Notes: a model not told the origin generated them from the sequence alone. A stretch of 64,000 nucleotides of DNA from Candidatus Sodalis pierantonius str. SOPE (GCF_000517405.1 NZ_CP006568.1:1-64000); one strand, 5' to 3'; positions 1 to 9,952 are shown, numbered from the stretch's first letter. Program-made: numbers and translations.

Positions 1-69
1 ATAACTACGGTTAAAAACCACTGAAAACCGGTAGTTATCCAATGTATAACCCTAATCTTCGCCTATCCC

Positions 70-78
70 TGTGGATAA
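70..78 (-). promoter_or_regulatory. extra perfect DnaA box
   Basis: TGTGGATAA on the plus strand is a perfect DnaA box read on the minus strand. It lies next to degenerate boxes at 35-43 (TTATCCAAT, R3-like) and 42-50 (R2-like, reverse). From memory of E. coli oriC, a consensus box is not expected at this place, and the R3-R2 spacing is shorter here. Confidence 0.75.
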
Positions 79-175
79 TAGCTTCAGGTGATCCCAGCTT
101 ATACTGGCCGGGATCACCGATCATTCACAGGCTCAGAGGATCGATAATCCCTTGTATAGGTTGATCAAAAATAGC

Positions 176-184
176 TTATCCACA
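176..184 (+). promoter_or_regulatory. DnaA box R1 (perfect TTATCCACA)
   Basis: This is a perfect 9-mer TTATCCACA located between the central oriC block and the AT-rich unwinding region, the position of high-affinity box R1 in enterobacteria. Confidence 0.92.
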
Positions 185-350
185 GAGGATCGCGATTCTA
201 GTAGTAGACATAACAAGAGATCTTTAAATAAAAAGATTTTTCTTTAATTACCCGCTGATCTTCCGGGCTTGTATCCCGCCTAAACTTGAGTAGAATCCTC
301 TTCCCCATGCCCCTTGACGATCCTTCGCTTTCACGTGAGGTGTTTTTACC

Positions 351-2240
351 ATGTATTATCCCGATCATTTTGACGTTATCATCATTGGTGGCGGCCATGC
401 CGGTACGGAAGCGGCAATGGCGTCGGCACGTATGGGATGCCAAACCCTGCTGCTGACGCATAACATTGATACGCTTGGACAAATGTCCTGTAACCCGGCG
501 ATCGGCGGTATCGGCAAGGGGAATTTGGTCAAGGAAATTGATGCGATGGGCGGTTTGATGGCGCAGGCCATCGATAAGGCCGGCATTCAGTTCAGGATAC
601 TAAACGCCAGTAAAGGGCCGGCGGTCAGGGCGACCCGCGCACAGGCGGATCGCGTGCTTTACCGTCAGGCGGTGCGCGGCGCGCTGGAGAACCAGCCTAA
701 CCTGATGATCTTCCAACAGGCGGTAGAGGATCTGATCGTGGATGGCGATCGGGTCGTCGGTGCCGTTACGCAAATGGGGCTGAAATTCCGCACCCGCGCC
801 GTGGTGCTGACCGTGGGGACCTTCCTGGACGGCAAGATCCACATCGGCATGGATCACTACAGCGGCGGTCGGGCAGGGGATCCGCCGTCGATTTCTCTGT
901 CGCGCCGTCTGCGCGAGCTGCCGTTCCGGGTGAACCGCCTGAAAACCGGTACGCCGCCGCGTATTGATGCGCGCAGTATTGATTTTTCGCAGCTGGCGAC
1001 ACAGCATGGCGACGATCCGCTACCCGTCTTCTCATTTTTGGGCTCGGCGGATCAGCATCTGCGCCAGATCCCCTGTTATATCACCTATACCAACGAGAAG
1101 ACCCATGAGGTCATCCGCCAGAATCTGGATCGCAGCCCGATGTACGCCGGCATCATCGAAGGCGTCGGGCCGCGCTATTGCCCGTCCATTGAAGATAAGG
1201 TCATGCGTTTTGCCGATCGCGATGCCCACCAGATCTTCCTCGAGCCGGAAGGGTTGATCAGCAACGAAATTTATCCCAACGGCATCTCGACCAGCCTGCC
1301 GTTCGATGTACAAATGAAAATCGTCCACTCTATGCGGGGGTTGGAGAACGCGCGCATCGTGCGTCCGGGCTATGCGATCGAGTACGACTTTTTTGATCCG
1401 CGCGATCTCAAGCTGACGCTGGAAAGCAAATTGATCGCGGGGCTGTTCTTCGCCGGCCAGATCAACGGGACTACCGGATACGAAGAGGCCGCCGCCCAGG
1501 GCATGCTCGCCGGTCTGAACGCCGCCAGGCTTGCCACCGACAAAGAGGGCTGGTCGCCGCGGCGCGATCAGGCCTATCTGGGCGTGCTGGTGGATGATTT
1601 ATGCACATTGGGCACCAAGGAGCCTTACCGTATGTTTACCTCTCGCGCCGAATACCGGCTGCTGTTGCGCGAAGATAACGCCGATCTTCGGCTGACGGAA
1701 ATCGGCCGGCAGCTCGGTTTGGTGGATGAGGTGCGCTGGGCGCGCTTCTGCGCCAAGCAAGAACAGATCGCGCTGGAGCGTCAGCGTCTGCGCGATATCT
1801 GGGTGCATCCCGACAGCGAAGGCGTCGAACAGCTTAATCCGCTGCTTAAAGCGCCGCTGACGCGCGAAGCCAACGGGGAAGAGCTTCTGCGCCGCCCGGA
1901 GATGGATTATGCGCGGCTGACCGGCCTGGACCGCTTTGGTCCGGCGCTGACCGACGACCAGGCGGCGGAACAGGTCGGGATCCAGATCAAATACCAGGGC
2001 TACATCGCCCGTCAGCAGGAGGAGATCGCGCGCCAGATGCGCAATGAACATACCCTGCTGCCGGTGGATATGGATTTCAGCGCCGTATCGGGCCTGTCCA
2101 ACGAAGTGATCGCCAAGCTAAACGATCATAAACCCAACTCTATCGGCCAGGCTTCACGGATATCCGGCGTCACGCCGGCGGCGATTTCCATCTTGCTGGT
2201 CTGGCTGAAAAAACAGGGGCTGCTGCGCCGCAGCGCCTGA
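351..2240 (+). CDS. mnmG: tRNA uridine-5-carboxymethylaminomethyl(34) synthesis enzyme MnmG (GidA)
   Basis: FAD/NADH-dependent partner of MnmE that installs the (carboxymethyl)aminomethyl group on U34 of certain tRNAs in the cytosol. The 629-residue length equals the family norm. The N-terminal dinucleotide-binding motif GGGHAG is at residues 13-18, followed by the conserved block MSCNPAIGGIGKG. A GTGAGGTG ribosome-binding region precedes the ATG. It is the first gene after oriC and reads away from it, the conserved enterobacterial position. No lesion is seen. Confidence 0.98.
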   Translation: MYYPDHFDVIIIGGGHAGTEAAMASARMGCQTLLLTHNIDTLGQMSCNPAIGGIGKGNLVKEIDAMGGLMAQAIDKAGIQFRILNASKGPAVRATRAQADRVLYRQAVRGALENQPNLMIFQQAVEDLIVDGDRVVGAVTQMGLKFRTRAVVLTVGTFLDGKIHIGMDHYSGGRAGDPPSISLSRRLRELPFRVNRLKTGTPPRIDARSIDFSQLATQHGDDPLPVFSFLGSADQHLRQIPCYITYTNEKTHEVIRQNLDRSPMYAGIIEGVGPRYCPSIEDKVMRFADRDAHQIFLEPEGLISNEIYPNGISTSLPFDVQMKIVHSMRGLENARIVRPGYAIEYDFFDPRDLKLTLESKLIAGLFFAGQINGTTGYEEAAAQGMLAGLNAARLATDKEGWSPRRDQAYLGVLVDDLCTLGTKEPYRMFTSRAEYRLLLREDNADLRLTEIGRQLGLVDEVRWARFCAKQEQIALERQRLRDIWVHPDSEGVEQLNPLLKAPLTREANGEELLRRPEMDYARLTGLDRFGPALTDDQAAEQVGIQIKYQGYIARQQEEIARQMRNEHTLLPVDMDFSAVSGLSNEVIAKLNDHKPNSIGQASRISGVTPAAISILLVWLKKQGLLRRSA

Positions 2241-2257
2241 CAACGACTGAATCATTG

Positions 2258-2878
2258 ATGCTTGAGACATTGGAGACCCTGCTTGGACAGGCGGACATGG
2301 CGCTGTCGGCGGCGCAAAAAAAGCAGTTGCTGGGCTATGTCGGGCTGCTACACAAATGGAACAAGGCCTACAACCTGACGTCGGTGCGTTCCCCTGAGCA
2401 GATGCTGGTTCGCCACATCATGGACAGTATCGTCGTCAATCCTCATTTGCGCGGTGACCGCTTCATCGACGTCGGCACCGGTCCGGGGCTGCCGGGCATT
2501 CCGCTGGCTATCGTGCGACCCGAGGCGCATTTCACTCTGCTGGACAGCCTGGGCAAGCGCATACGCTTTCTGCGCCAGGTACAGCATGAACTGGGGCTCG
2601 ACAATGTCACGGCGGTGCAGAGCCGGGTAGAGAGCTTCACGCCGTCCGCAGGCTTTGACGGCGTCATAAGCCGCGCTTTCGCCTCTCACGGCGACATGCT
2701 GACCTGGTGCGCTGCGCTGCCGGCCAAAGAAAAAGGCCGATTTTATGCGCTGAAAGGTCAGCTTTCCGAGGCGGAGCTGACAGCGCTGCCGCCGGGCTTT
2801 CGGTTAGAATCGGTGATCGGGCTTCAGGTGCCTGGCCTGGAAGGCGAGCGGCATATTGTGGTGGTGGCGGCGAATTAA
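2258..2878 (+). CDS. rsmG: 16S rRNA (guanine(527)-N7)-methyltransferase RsmG (GidB)
   Basis: SAM-dependent methyltransferase that modifies G527 of 16S rRNA. The start chosen is the ATG at 2258 (MLETLETLL); a TTG one codon upstream is in frame but less likely. The Rossmann motif I reads DVGTGPGLPGIP, and the family signature LHKWNKAYNLTSV lies near residue 30. At 206 aa it matches the E. coli protein (207 aa). It sits 17 bp after mnmG, probably in the same transcript. Intact. Confidence 0.97.
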   Translation: MLETLETLLGQADMALSAAQKKQLLGYVGLLHKWNKAYNLTSVRSPEQMLVRHIMDSIVVNPHLRGDRFIDVGTGPGLPGIPLAIVRPEAHFTLLDSLGKRIRFLRQVQHELGLDNVTAVQSRVESFTPSAGFDGVISRAFASHGDMLTWCAALPAKEKGRFYALKGQLSEAELTALPPGFRLESVIGLQVPGLEGERHIVVVAAN

Positions 2879-3509
2879 ATTGCTTTTCGTCAACAAAAAG
2901 GCAAAAAGAACCGTCGCGCGCTTTATTAAATAAACCGCCGGCGGTAATTTAGCTGTCCCGATAATCATTTACCTCTCTTTTACATTTCGTTAGCAATTGA
3001 ATCCCGCCGCTAAATAGTATCTATACTAATAGTAACTAAGATAAATATATGTAATAAAAAATTATAATCACATTACTAAACCGCGCGCCAATATGAACGC
3101 GCGAGACGTCTGAAGCGTAAGAGGTGCGTCCAAATAGAGCGATTTTATAAAAAATAATATTAAAGCAGTTATATATTATAAATAATAATTTTTTTTAAAT
3201 GCTGCGATGGCTAAATTAACCGCCGGATCGCGCTTTTAAATCCGTCGTGGTGTGATCTTGTGCACAGTTTTACAGGCGATAATTGGTGAAGCGTTGGAAA
3301 GCTTTGCATGTTATGATTCCCGCGCTTTTGCGGTAAAAAGACGAAATCTGCATTCTTTAAATTATTGTTCACCTTTTCGCTACTTATCGATTGAATTCGT
3401 AGTACTGACCCGTATAATTTTCACGTTTTTCACCGCTTGACTGATCGCGGCAAAGGCAGTTTTACACACACTCAGCCGGAGTTGAGCGGGTAGGGAGAGT
3501 ATCAAAGTC
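2879..3509. other. gene-free AT-rich spacer rsmG-atpI
   Basis: About 630 bp with no convincing gene. A 62-codon open frame at 3252-3440 lacks a clear ribosome-binding site and resembles nothing I know. E. coli has a spacer of similar length here. The block 3000-3200 is strongly AT-rich. The only element I can support is a sigma-70 promoter near 3391-3418. Confidence 0.7.
3391..3418 (+). promoter_or_regulatory. predicted sigma-70 promoter of the atp operon
   Basis: A -35 TTGAAT (3391-3396) and a perfect -10 TATAAT (3413-3418) are separated by 16 bp and lie about 90 bp before the atpI start. This is a pattern match only; no transcription data are available. Confidence 0.55.
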
Positions 3510-3884
3510 ATGACCTTAGCCCTTTACGGCGGTAAAGTCGCTGGAAAGCTACTCTTTGCCCAGTTGATGACTTTGGTGCTGTTCAGCGTTCTGTTCGCTC
3601 TGCAAAGCCCCCGCGCCGCCGCATCAGCCGCGGGGGGCGGGCTGGCCGCCTGGTTGCCGAATGTCGTGTTCATGCTGTTCGCATGCCGTCATCAGGCCGC
3701 GGTCTCGGGTCGCATCGCCTGGTCGTTCTCCGTCGGCGAGGGGCTGAAAATGGCGGCGACCATCGCCTTGCTGGTCGTCGCGCTTGGGATGTTTAAGGCC
3801 GCGTTTGTCCCATTGGGACTGACCTATTTATCGGTGCTGATTGTGCAGATATTGGCACCGGCCGTAATTAACAACAAAGGGTAA
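3510..3884 (+). CDS. atpI: ATP synthase assembly protein I
   Basis: Small membrane protein that helps assemble the c-ring of F1Fo ATP synthase. The 124 residues form four hydrophobic segments and end in ILAPAVINNKG, the same terminus as the E. coli protein (126 aa). It is the first gene of atpIBEFHAGDC. A GGGAGAG ribosome-binding region precedes the ATG. Divergence is higher than in the catalytic subunits, as usual for AtpI. Confidence 0.95.
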   Translation: MTLALYGGKVAGKLLFAQLMTLVLFSVLFALQSPRAAASAAGGGLAAWLPNVVFMLFACRHQAAVSGRIAWSFSVGEGLKMAATIALLVVALGMFKAAFVPLGLTYLSVLIVQILAPAVINNKG

Positions 3885-3892
3885 GAGGCATC

Positions 3893-4711
3893 ATGTCTGC
3901 ATCAGGAGAAATCGCTACTCCACAGGAATACATAGGCCACCACCTGAACAACCTTCAGTTGGACCTGCGTACGTTTGAACTGGTTAATCCCCACTCGGCG
4001 GCGTCTTTCTGGGTCCTGAACATTGATTCCATGTTCTTCTCGCTGCTGCTGGGCGCGATTTTCCTGCTGATCTTTGACCGCATCGCTAAGGGTGCCACCA
4101 GCGGCGTCCCCGGGAAAATGCTGACCTTCGTCGAGCTGGTGGTCGGCTTTGTCGACGGCAGCGTGCGGGATATGTTCCACGGTAAAAGCAAACTCATTGC
4201 TCCGCTGGCGTTGACCATCTTCGTCTGGGTCTTTTTGATGAACCTGATGGATTTGCTGCCCATCGATCTGCTGCCCTATCTCGGCGAGCACGTGCTGGGC
4301 TTGCCGGCGCTGCGTGTGGTGCCCTCGGCTGACGTTAACATTACGCTGTCGATGGCGCTCGGCGTATTTATCCTCATCCTGTATTACAGCGTGACGATGA
4401 AAGGGATCGGCGGCTTTGTCAAAGAGCTTACCCTGCAGCCGTTCAATCACCCGATTTTCATTCCCGTCAACCTGATTCTCGAAGGCGTCAGCCTGCTGTC
4501 CAAGCCAGTGTCGCTGGGCCTTCGGTTGTTTGGCAACATGTATGCAGGTGAGTTGATCTTCATCCTGATTGCTGGTCTGTTACCGTGGTGGTCGCAATGG
4601 ATTCTGAATGTGCCCTGGGCCATTTTCCATATCCTGATTATTACGCTGCAAGCCTTTATCTTCATGGTCCTGACGATTGTCTATCTCGCGATGGCATCTG
4701 AAGAACATTGA
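3893..4711 (+). CDS. atpB: F1Fo ATP synthase subunit a
   Basis: Membrane stator subunit of Fo that forms the proton half-channels. It has 272 aa (E. coli 271). The essential arginine lies in the segment LGLRLFGNMYAGE in the penultimate helix region. Several long hydrophobic helices are visible. It begins 8 bp after atpI and reads in the same direction. No disruption is seen. Confidence 0.98.
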   Translation: MSASGEIATPQEYIGHHLNNLQLDLRTFELVNPHSAASFWVLNIDSMFFSLLLGAIFLLIFDRIAKGATSGVPGKMLTFVELVVGFVDGSVRDMFHGKSKLIAPLALTIFVWVFLMNLMDLLPIDLLPYLGEHVLGLPALRVVPSADVNITLSMALGVFILILYYSVTMKGIGGFVKELTLQPFNHPIFIPVNLILEGVSLLSKPVSLGLRLFGNMYAGELIFILIAGLLPWWSQWILNVPWAIFHILIITLQAFIFMVLTIVYLAMASEEH

Positions 4712-4760
4712 TTTTTATAACTTTAATATTGCGTTTAACTGAAACAAACTGGAGACTGTC

Positions 4761-5000
<240 letters not shown>

Positions 5001-5057
5001 TGTTAAACGCCAAGCTAACCAACATTGAACCGTTAACTTTACAAGAGGCATTGTGCT

Positions 5058-5528
5058 GTGAATCTTAACGCAACAATCCTCGGCCAGGCCATCGCGTTTG
5101 TCCTGTTTGTGCTGTTCTGCATGAAGTATGTGTGGCCGCCGTTAATGGCCGCCATCGAGAAGCGTCAGAAAGAAATTGCTGACGGTCTGGCTTCCGCGGA
5201 ACGCGCAAAAAAAGATCTGGACATCGCCCAGGCCGAAGCAACTGATCATTTGAAGCAAGCGAAGGTGGAAGCCCAGGCTATCATCGAACAGGCCAACAAG
5301 CGTAAAGCGCAAGTGGTTGATGAAGCCAAAGCCGAAGCGGAAGCGGAACGCAACAAAATCCTGGCACAGGTGCAGGCGGAAATTGACGCCGAACGCAAGC
5401 GCGCCCGCGAGGAGTTGCGCAAGCAGGTCGCTATGCTGGCTTTGGCGGGTGCCGAGAAGATCATCGAACGTTCCGTGGATGAAGCTGCCAACAGCGACAT
5501 CGTCGATAAAATTGTCGCTGAACTGTAA
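5058..5528 (+). CDS. atpF: F1Fo ATP synthase subunit b
   Basis: Peripheral stalk subunit. It has one N-terminal membrane helix (about residues 8-27) followed by a long charged coiled coil rich in A, E, K and Q that reaches the delta subunit. It has 156 aa like the E. coli protein. Translation starts at a GTG with an AAGAGGC region upstream, the same unusual start as in E. coli. Intact. Confidence 0.97.
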   Translation: MNLNATILGQAIAFVLFVLFCMKYVWPPLMAAIEKRQKEIADGLASAERAKKDLDIAQAEATDHLKQAKVEAQAIIEQANKRKAQVVDEAKAEAEAERNKILAQVQAEIDAERKRAREELRKQVAMLALAGAEKIIERSVDEAANSDIVDKIVAEL

Positions 5529-5541
5529 GGAGGGAGGGCCG

Positions 5542-6075
5542 ATGTCTGAACTGGTAACTGTAGCTCGCTCCTACGCCAAAGCGGCTTTTGACTTTGCTGT
5601 CGAGCACCAGGACGTGGCGCACTGGCAGTTGATGCTGGCGTTCTCTGCCGAGGTGAGCCGCAATGAGCGGATAGCCAAACTGCTCTCGGGCGCCGTTGCG
5701 CCCGAAAAGCTGGCGCAAACGTTTATCGCGGTCTGTGGCGAGGCGCTTGATGCCTCCGGTCAGAACCTGATTCGGGTCATGGCGGAAAACGGGCGTCTGG
5801 CGGTTCTGCCCGACGTGCTGGAGCAGTTCATTCTTCTGCGCGCGGCGCAGGAGGCGACTGTGGAAGTGGATGTCATTTCCGCCAGCACGTTGAAAGAAGA
5901 GCAACTGGCAAAAATTAGTGCCGCGATGGAGCAACGTCTGTCACGCAAAGTTAAGCTGAATTGCAAAATTGATAAGTCTGTCGTGGCCGGCGTCGTGATA
6001 CGCGCGGGCGATATGGTGATAGACGGCAGCGTACGCGGTCGTCTGGAGCGCCTGGCAGACGTCTTGCAGTCTTAA
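5542..6075 (+). CDS. atpH: F1Fo ATP synthase subunit delta
   Basis: Links F1 to the peripheral stalk. The start at the ATG (MSELVTVARSYAKAAF) gives 177 aa, the same length as in E. coli. The open frame extends further upstream inside atpF, but a strong AAGGAGGGAGG ribosome-binding site right before this ATG fixes the start. It begins 13 bp after atpF. Intact. Confidence 0.97.
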   Translation: MSELVTVARSYAKAAFDFAVEHQDVAHWQLMLAFSAEVSRNERIAKLLSGAVAPEKLAQTFIAVCGEALDASGQNLIRVMAENGRLAVLPDVLEQFILLRAAQEATVEVDVISASTLKEEQLAKISAAMEQRLSRKVKLNCKIDKSVVAGVVIRAGDMVIDGSVRGRLERLADVLQS

Positions 6076-6087
6076 GGGGACTGGAGC

Positions 6088-7629
6088 ATGCAACTGAATT
6101 CCACCGAAATCAGCGAACTGATCAAGCAGCGCATTGCTCAGTTCAATGTAGTGAGCGAAGCTCACAATGAAGGTACCATCGTTTCCGTCAGCGATGGGAT
6201 CATCCGCGTACACGGCCTGGCCGAAGTCATGCAGGGTGAAATGATCGCGCTGCCCGGCAACCGTTTCGCCATCGCCCTGAACCTGGAACGCGACTCCGTC
6301 GGCGCCGTGGTCATGGGGCCGTATGCGGATCTGGCCGAAGGCACGAAAGTCAAATACACCGGGCGTATTCTGGAAGTGCCGGTCGGCCGTGGCTTGCTTG
6401 GCCGCGTGGTCAATACCCTAGGTGCGCCCATCGACGGTAAAGGCCCGTTGGAGCACGACGGCTTCTCCGCCGTTGAAGCCATTGCGCCGGGCGTTATCGA
6501 ACGTCAGTCGGTCGATGAACCGGTACAGACCGGTTATAAATCCGTCGACGCCATGATTCCTATCGGCCGCGGTCAGCGCGAGCTGATTATCGGCGACCGT
6601 CAGACCGGGAAATCGGCGCTGGCCATCGACGCCATCATCAACCAGCGCGACAGCGGCATCAAATGTATCTATGTCGCCATCGGCCAGAAAGCGTCCACTA
6701 TTGCCAACGTGGTGCGTAAGCTGGAAGAGCACGGCGCGGTGGCGAACACCATCGTGGTAGTCGCCACCGCATCCGAATCCGCCGCATTGCAGTATCTGGC
6801 GCCGTATGCCGGTTGCGCCATGGGCGAATACTTCCGCGATCGCGGCGAAGACGCGCTGATCATTTATGATGATCTTTCCAAGCAGGCCGTGGCGTATCGC
6901 CAAATCTCCCTGCTGCTCCGCCGTCCGCCCGGCCGTGAAGCCTATCCCGGCGACGTGTTCTACCTGCACTCCCGTTTGCTGGAGCGCGCTTCCCGCGTTA
7001 ACGCGGAATACGTTGAAAACTATACCAAGGGCGAAGTGAAGGGCAAAACCGGTTCGTTAACCGCGCTGCCTATCATCGAAACCCAGGCAGGTGACGTTTC
7101 CGCCTTCGTTCCGACCAACGTGATTTCCATCACTGATGGTCAGATCTTCCTGGAATCGAACCTGTTCAACGCCGGTATCCGTCCCGCCGTTAACCCGGGG
7201 ATCTCGGTTTCCCGCGTCGGCGGTGCCGCCCAAACCAAGATCATGAAAAAACTGTCCGGCGGTATCCGTACCGCGCTGGCGCAGTATCGTGAATTGGCCG
7301 CTTTCTCCCAGTTCGCCTCCGATCTGGATGACGCGACCCGCAAGCAGCTGAATCACAGTCAGAAAGTGACCGAACTGCTGAAGCAGAAACAGTATGCGCC
7401 GATGTCGGTCGCCCAGCAGGCGCTGGTGCTGTTCGCGGCAGAACGCGGTTATCTGGAAGATGTCGAGCTGGAGAAAATCGGCGATTTTGAAGCCGCGCTA
7501 ATGGCCTACGTGGACCGCGAGCAGGGCGAATTGATGCAACAAATCAACCAGACCGGCGCTTATAACGATGATATCGAAGGCAAGCTGAAAGGCATTCTCG
7601 ATACCTTCAAGGCAACCCAGTCCTGGTAA
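6088..7629 (+). CDS. atpA: F1Fo ATP synthase subunit alpha
   Basis: Non-catalytic nucleotide-binding subunit of F1. It has 513 aa as in E. coli, with the P-loop GDRQTGKSA near residue 169 and the signature PAVNPGISVSRVGGAAQ. Its place between atpH and atpG is standard. No frame break. Confidence 0.98.
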   Translation: MQLNSTEISELIKQRIAQFNVVSEAHNEGTIVSVSDGIIRVHGLAEVMQGEMIALPGNRFAIALNLERDSVGAVVMGPYADLAEGTKVKYTGRILEVPVGRGLLGRVVNTLGAPIDGKGPLEHDGFSAVEAIAPGVIERQSVDEPVQTGYKSVDAMIPIGRGQRELIIGDRQTGKSALAIDAIINQRDSGIKCIYVAIGQKASTIANVVRKLEEHGAVANTIVVVATASESAALQYLAPYAGCAMGEYFRDRGEDALIIYDDLSKQAVAYRQISLLLRRPPGREAYPGDVFYLHSRLLERASRVNAEYVENYTKGEVKGKTGSLTALPIIETQAGDVSAFVPTNVISITDGQIFLESNLFNAGIRPAVNPGISVSRVGGAAQTKIMKKLSGGIRTALAQYRELAAFSQFASDLDDATRKQLNHSQKVTELLKQKQYAPMSVAQQALVLFAAERGYLEDVELEKIGDFEAALMAYVDREQGELMQQINQTGAYNDDIEGKLKGILDTFKATQSW

Positions 7630-7679
7630 CGCGCTATGGCCTGCTCCGGCAGGCCATAAAGCAATGAGGAGAAGCAGAA

Positions 7680-8543
7680 ATGGCCGACGCAAAAGAGATA
7701 AGTAGTAAGATTGCAAGCGTCCAGAATACGCAAAAGATCACCAAAGCGATGGAAATGGTCGCCGCCTCCAAAATGGGTAAAACTCAGGAACGCATGGCGT
7801 CCAGCCGTCCTTATGCAGAAACGATGCGCAAAGTGATTGGTCACCTTGCACTGGGTAATCTGGAATACAAACACCCCTACCTGGACGAGCGCGACGTAAA
7901 GCGCGTGGGTTACCTGGTGGTGGCAACCGACCGCGGTCTGGCGGGCGGCCTGAACATTAATTTGTTCAAAAAGCTGCTGGCGGACATGAAAGAGTGGAAC
8001 GAGAAAGGCGTGGAAACCGAACTAGCGCTGATTGGCTCCAAGGCGGTGTCTTTCTTCAATTCGGTCGGTAGCAAAGTGGTTGCTCAGGTGACGGGCATGG
8101 GGGACAACCCCACGCTGTCTGAATTGATCGGGCCGGTAAAGGTTATGCTACAGGCCTATGACGAAGGCCGCCTGGACAAGCTCTATATTGTCAGCAACAA
8201 ATTTGTCAATACCATGTCCCAGGTGCCGCAGATTCTGCAAATCCTGCCTCTGCCGCCAGCGGAAGAAGCGGATTTAAAGACCAAATCCTGGGATTATCTG
8301 TATGAACCCGATCCCAAAACGCTGCTGGATACCCTGCTGCGTCGTTATGTGGAATCGCAGGTTTATCAGGGCGTCGTTGAAAACCTGGCCAGCGAACAGG
8401 CCGCGCGTATGGTAGCGATGAAAGCCGCAACGGACAACGGCGGCAGCCTGATTAAAGAGCTGCAACTTGTTTACAATAAGGCTCGACAGACCAGCATCAC
8501 TCAGGAACTCACCGAAATCGTCTCGGGAGCCGCCGCGGTTTAG
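7680..8543 (+). CDS. atpG: F1Fo ATP synthase subunit gamma
   Basis: Central rotor shaft of F1. It has 287 aa like E. coli. The conserved N-terminal helix reads KIASVQNTQKITKAMEMVAA, and the C-terminal helix contains NKARQTSITQELTEIVSGA. A GAGGAG ribosome-binding site precedes the ATG. The gene ends with TAG. Intact. Confidence 0.97.
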   Translation: MADAKEISSKIASVQNTQKITKAMEMVAASKMGKTQERMASSRPYAETMRKVIGHLALGNLEYKHPYLDERDVKRVGYLVVATDRGLAGGLNINLFKKLLADMKEWNEKGVETELALIGSKAVSFFNSVGSKVVAQVTGMGDNPTLSELIGPVKVMLQAYDEGRLDKLYIVSNKFVNTMSQVPQILQILPLPPAEEADLKTKSWDYLYEPDPKTLLDTLLRRYVESQVYQGVVENLASEQAARMVAMKAATDNGGSLIKELQLVYNKARQTSITQELTEIVSGAAAV

Positions 8544-8569
8544 GTTACGAATTACGTAGAGGATTCAAG

Positions 8570-9952
8570 ATGGCTACTGGAAATGTTATCCAGGTTATCG
8601 GCGCCGTGGTCGACGTCGAGTTCCCGCAAGACGCCGTACCCAAGGTGTACAACGCGCTTGAAGTGGAAAACGGCGCCGCGAAATTGGTGCTGGAAGTAGA
8701 ACAACAGCTGGGCGGCGGCGTCGTCCGCTGCATCGCGATGGGCTCCTCCGACGGTTTGCGTCGCGGCCTGAAAGTGACCGATCTCGAACGCGCGATTGAA
8801 GTGCCAGTGGGTAAAGCTACCCTGGGCCGCATCATGAACGTGCTGGGCGAGCCGGTCGACATGAAGGGCGATATCGGCGAGGAAGAACGCTGGTCTATTC
8901 ACCGCCCGGCGCCGAGCTATGAAGAGCTGGCCAGTTCCCAGGATTTGCTGGAAACCGGTATCAAGGTTATCGACCTGATGTGTCCGTTCGCCAAGGGCGG
9001 TAAAGTCGGCCTGTTCGGCGGCGCCGGCGTGGGCAAGACCGTTAACATGATGGAGCTTATCCGCAACATCGCTATCGAACACTCCGGTTATTCCGTGTTC
9101 GCCGGCGTGGGTGAACGTACCCGTGAAGGTAATGACTTCTATCATGAAATGACCGACTCCAACGTTATCGATAAGGTTTCACTGGTGTATGGCCAGATGA
9201 ACGAGCCGCCGGGCAACCGTCTGCGCGTGGCGCTGACCGGCCTGACCATGGCGGAGAAATTCCGTGATGAGGGTCGTGACGTTCTGCTGTTCATCGACAA
9301 CATCTACCGTTATACCCTGGCCGGGACCGAAGTGTCCGCGCTGCTTGGCCGTATGCCGTCCGCGGTAGGCTACCAGCCGACGCTGGCGGAGGAAATGGGC
9401 GTGTTGCAGGAGCGTATCACTTCCACCAAAACCGGGTCTATCACCTCGGTGCAGGCAGTCTACGTCCCCGCGGATGACTTGACCGACCCGTCGCCGGCGA
9501 CCACCTTCGCCCACCTTGACGCAACCGTGGTTCTGAGCCGTCAAATCGCCTCTCTGGGGATTTACCCGGCGGTTGACCCGCTCGACTCCACCAGCCGTCA
9601 GCTGGATCCGTTAGTGGTAGGCCAGGAGCATTATGATGTGGCGCGCGGCGTGCAGTCCATTCTCCAGCGCTATCAGGAGCTGAAAGACATCATCGCTATC
9701 CTCGGCATGGACGAGCTGTCCGAAGATGACAAGCTGGTGGTATCGCGCGCGCGTAAGATTCAGCGCTTCCTGTCCCAGCCGTTCTTCGTGGCGGAAGTGT
9801 TCACCGGCTCGCCCGGTAAGTACGTGGCGCTGAAAGACACGATCCGTGGCTTTAAAGGCATCATGGACGGTGAATACGATCATCTGCCGGAACGGGCGTT
9901 CTACATGGTGGGTTCCATCGACGAAGCCGTGGAAAAAGGCAAGAAACTGTAA
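8570..9952 (+). CDS. atpD: F1Fo ATP synthase subunit beta
   Basis: Catalytic subunit of F1 that makes ATP. It has 460 aa. The P-loop is GGAGVGKT near residue 149, and the catalytic glutamate region is GVGERTREGNDFY. The signature PAVDPLDSTSRQL is present. It starts 26 bp after atpG. Intact. Confidence 0.98.
   Translation: MATGNVIQVIGAVVDVEFPQDAVPKVYNALEVENGAAKLVLEVEQQLGGGVVRCIAMGSSDGLRRGLKVTDLERAIEVPVGKATLGRIMNVLGEPVDMKGDIGEEERWSIHRPAPSYEELASSQDLLETGIKVIDLMCPFAKGGKVGLFGGAGVGKTVNMMELIRNIAIEHSGYSVFAGVGERTREGNDFYHEMTDSNVIDKVSLVYGQMNEPPGNRLRVALTGLTMAEKFRDEGRDVLLFIDNIYRYTLAGTEVSALLGRMPSAVGYQPTLAEEMGVLQERITSTKTGSITSVQAVYVPADDLTDPSPATTFAHLDATVVLSRQIASLGIYPAVDPLDSTSRQLDPLVVGQEHYDVARGVQSILQRYQELKDIIAILGMDELSEDDKLVVSRARKIQRFLSQPFFVAEVFTGSPGKYVALKDTIRGFKGIMDGEYDHLPERAFYMVGSIDEAVEKGKKL

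Larger units (their letters stand above)
1..345. other. oriC: chromosomal replication origin oriC (partial at window start)
   Basis: The stretch aligns, in reverse orientation, with the E. coli oriC layout as I know it. Near the mnmG side is a perfect DnaA box (176-184). Then comes an AT-rich 13-mer region (about 213-250) holding the GATC-plus-TTTAAATA type unwinding repeats. A segment at 89-130 is almost the reverse complement of the E. coli central block between R1 and R2. About ten GATC (Dam/SeqA) sites fall in 345 bp. mnmG reading away from the origin is the standard enterobacterial arrangement. An 8-bp inverted repeat (1-8 with 31-38) lies at the window edge. The mioC-side part, including R4, is not in the window. 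Confidence 0.93.

Noticed and set aside
3252..3440. 62-codon open frame in the rsmG-atpI spacer
   Set aside because: No ribosome-binding site, odd composition, overlaps the likely atp promoter, and E. coli has a non-coding spacer of the same size here.
6418..6969. Long open frames on the minus strand inside atp, glm and rsmB genes
   Set aside because: They are shadows of GC-rich coding sequence on the opposite strand with no ribosome-binding sites or known families.
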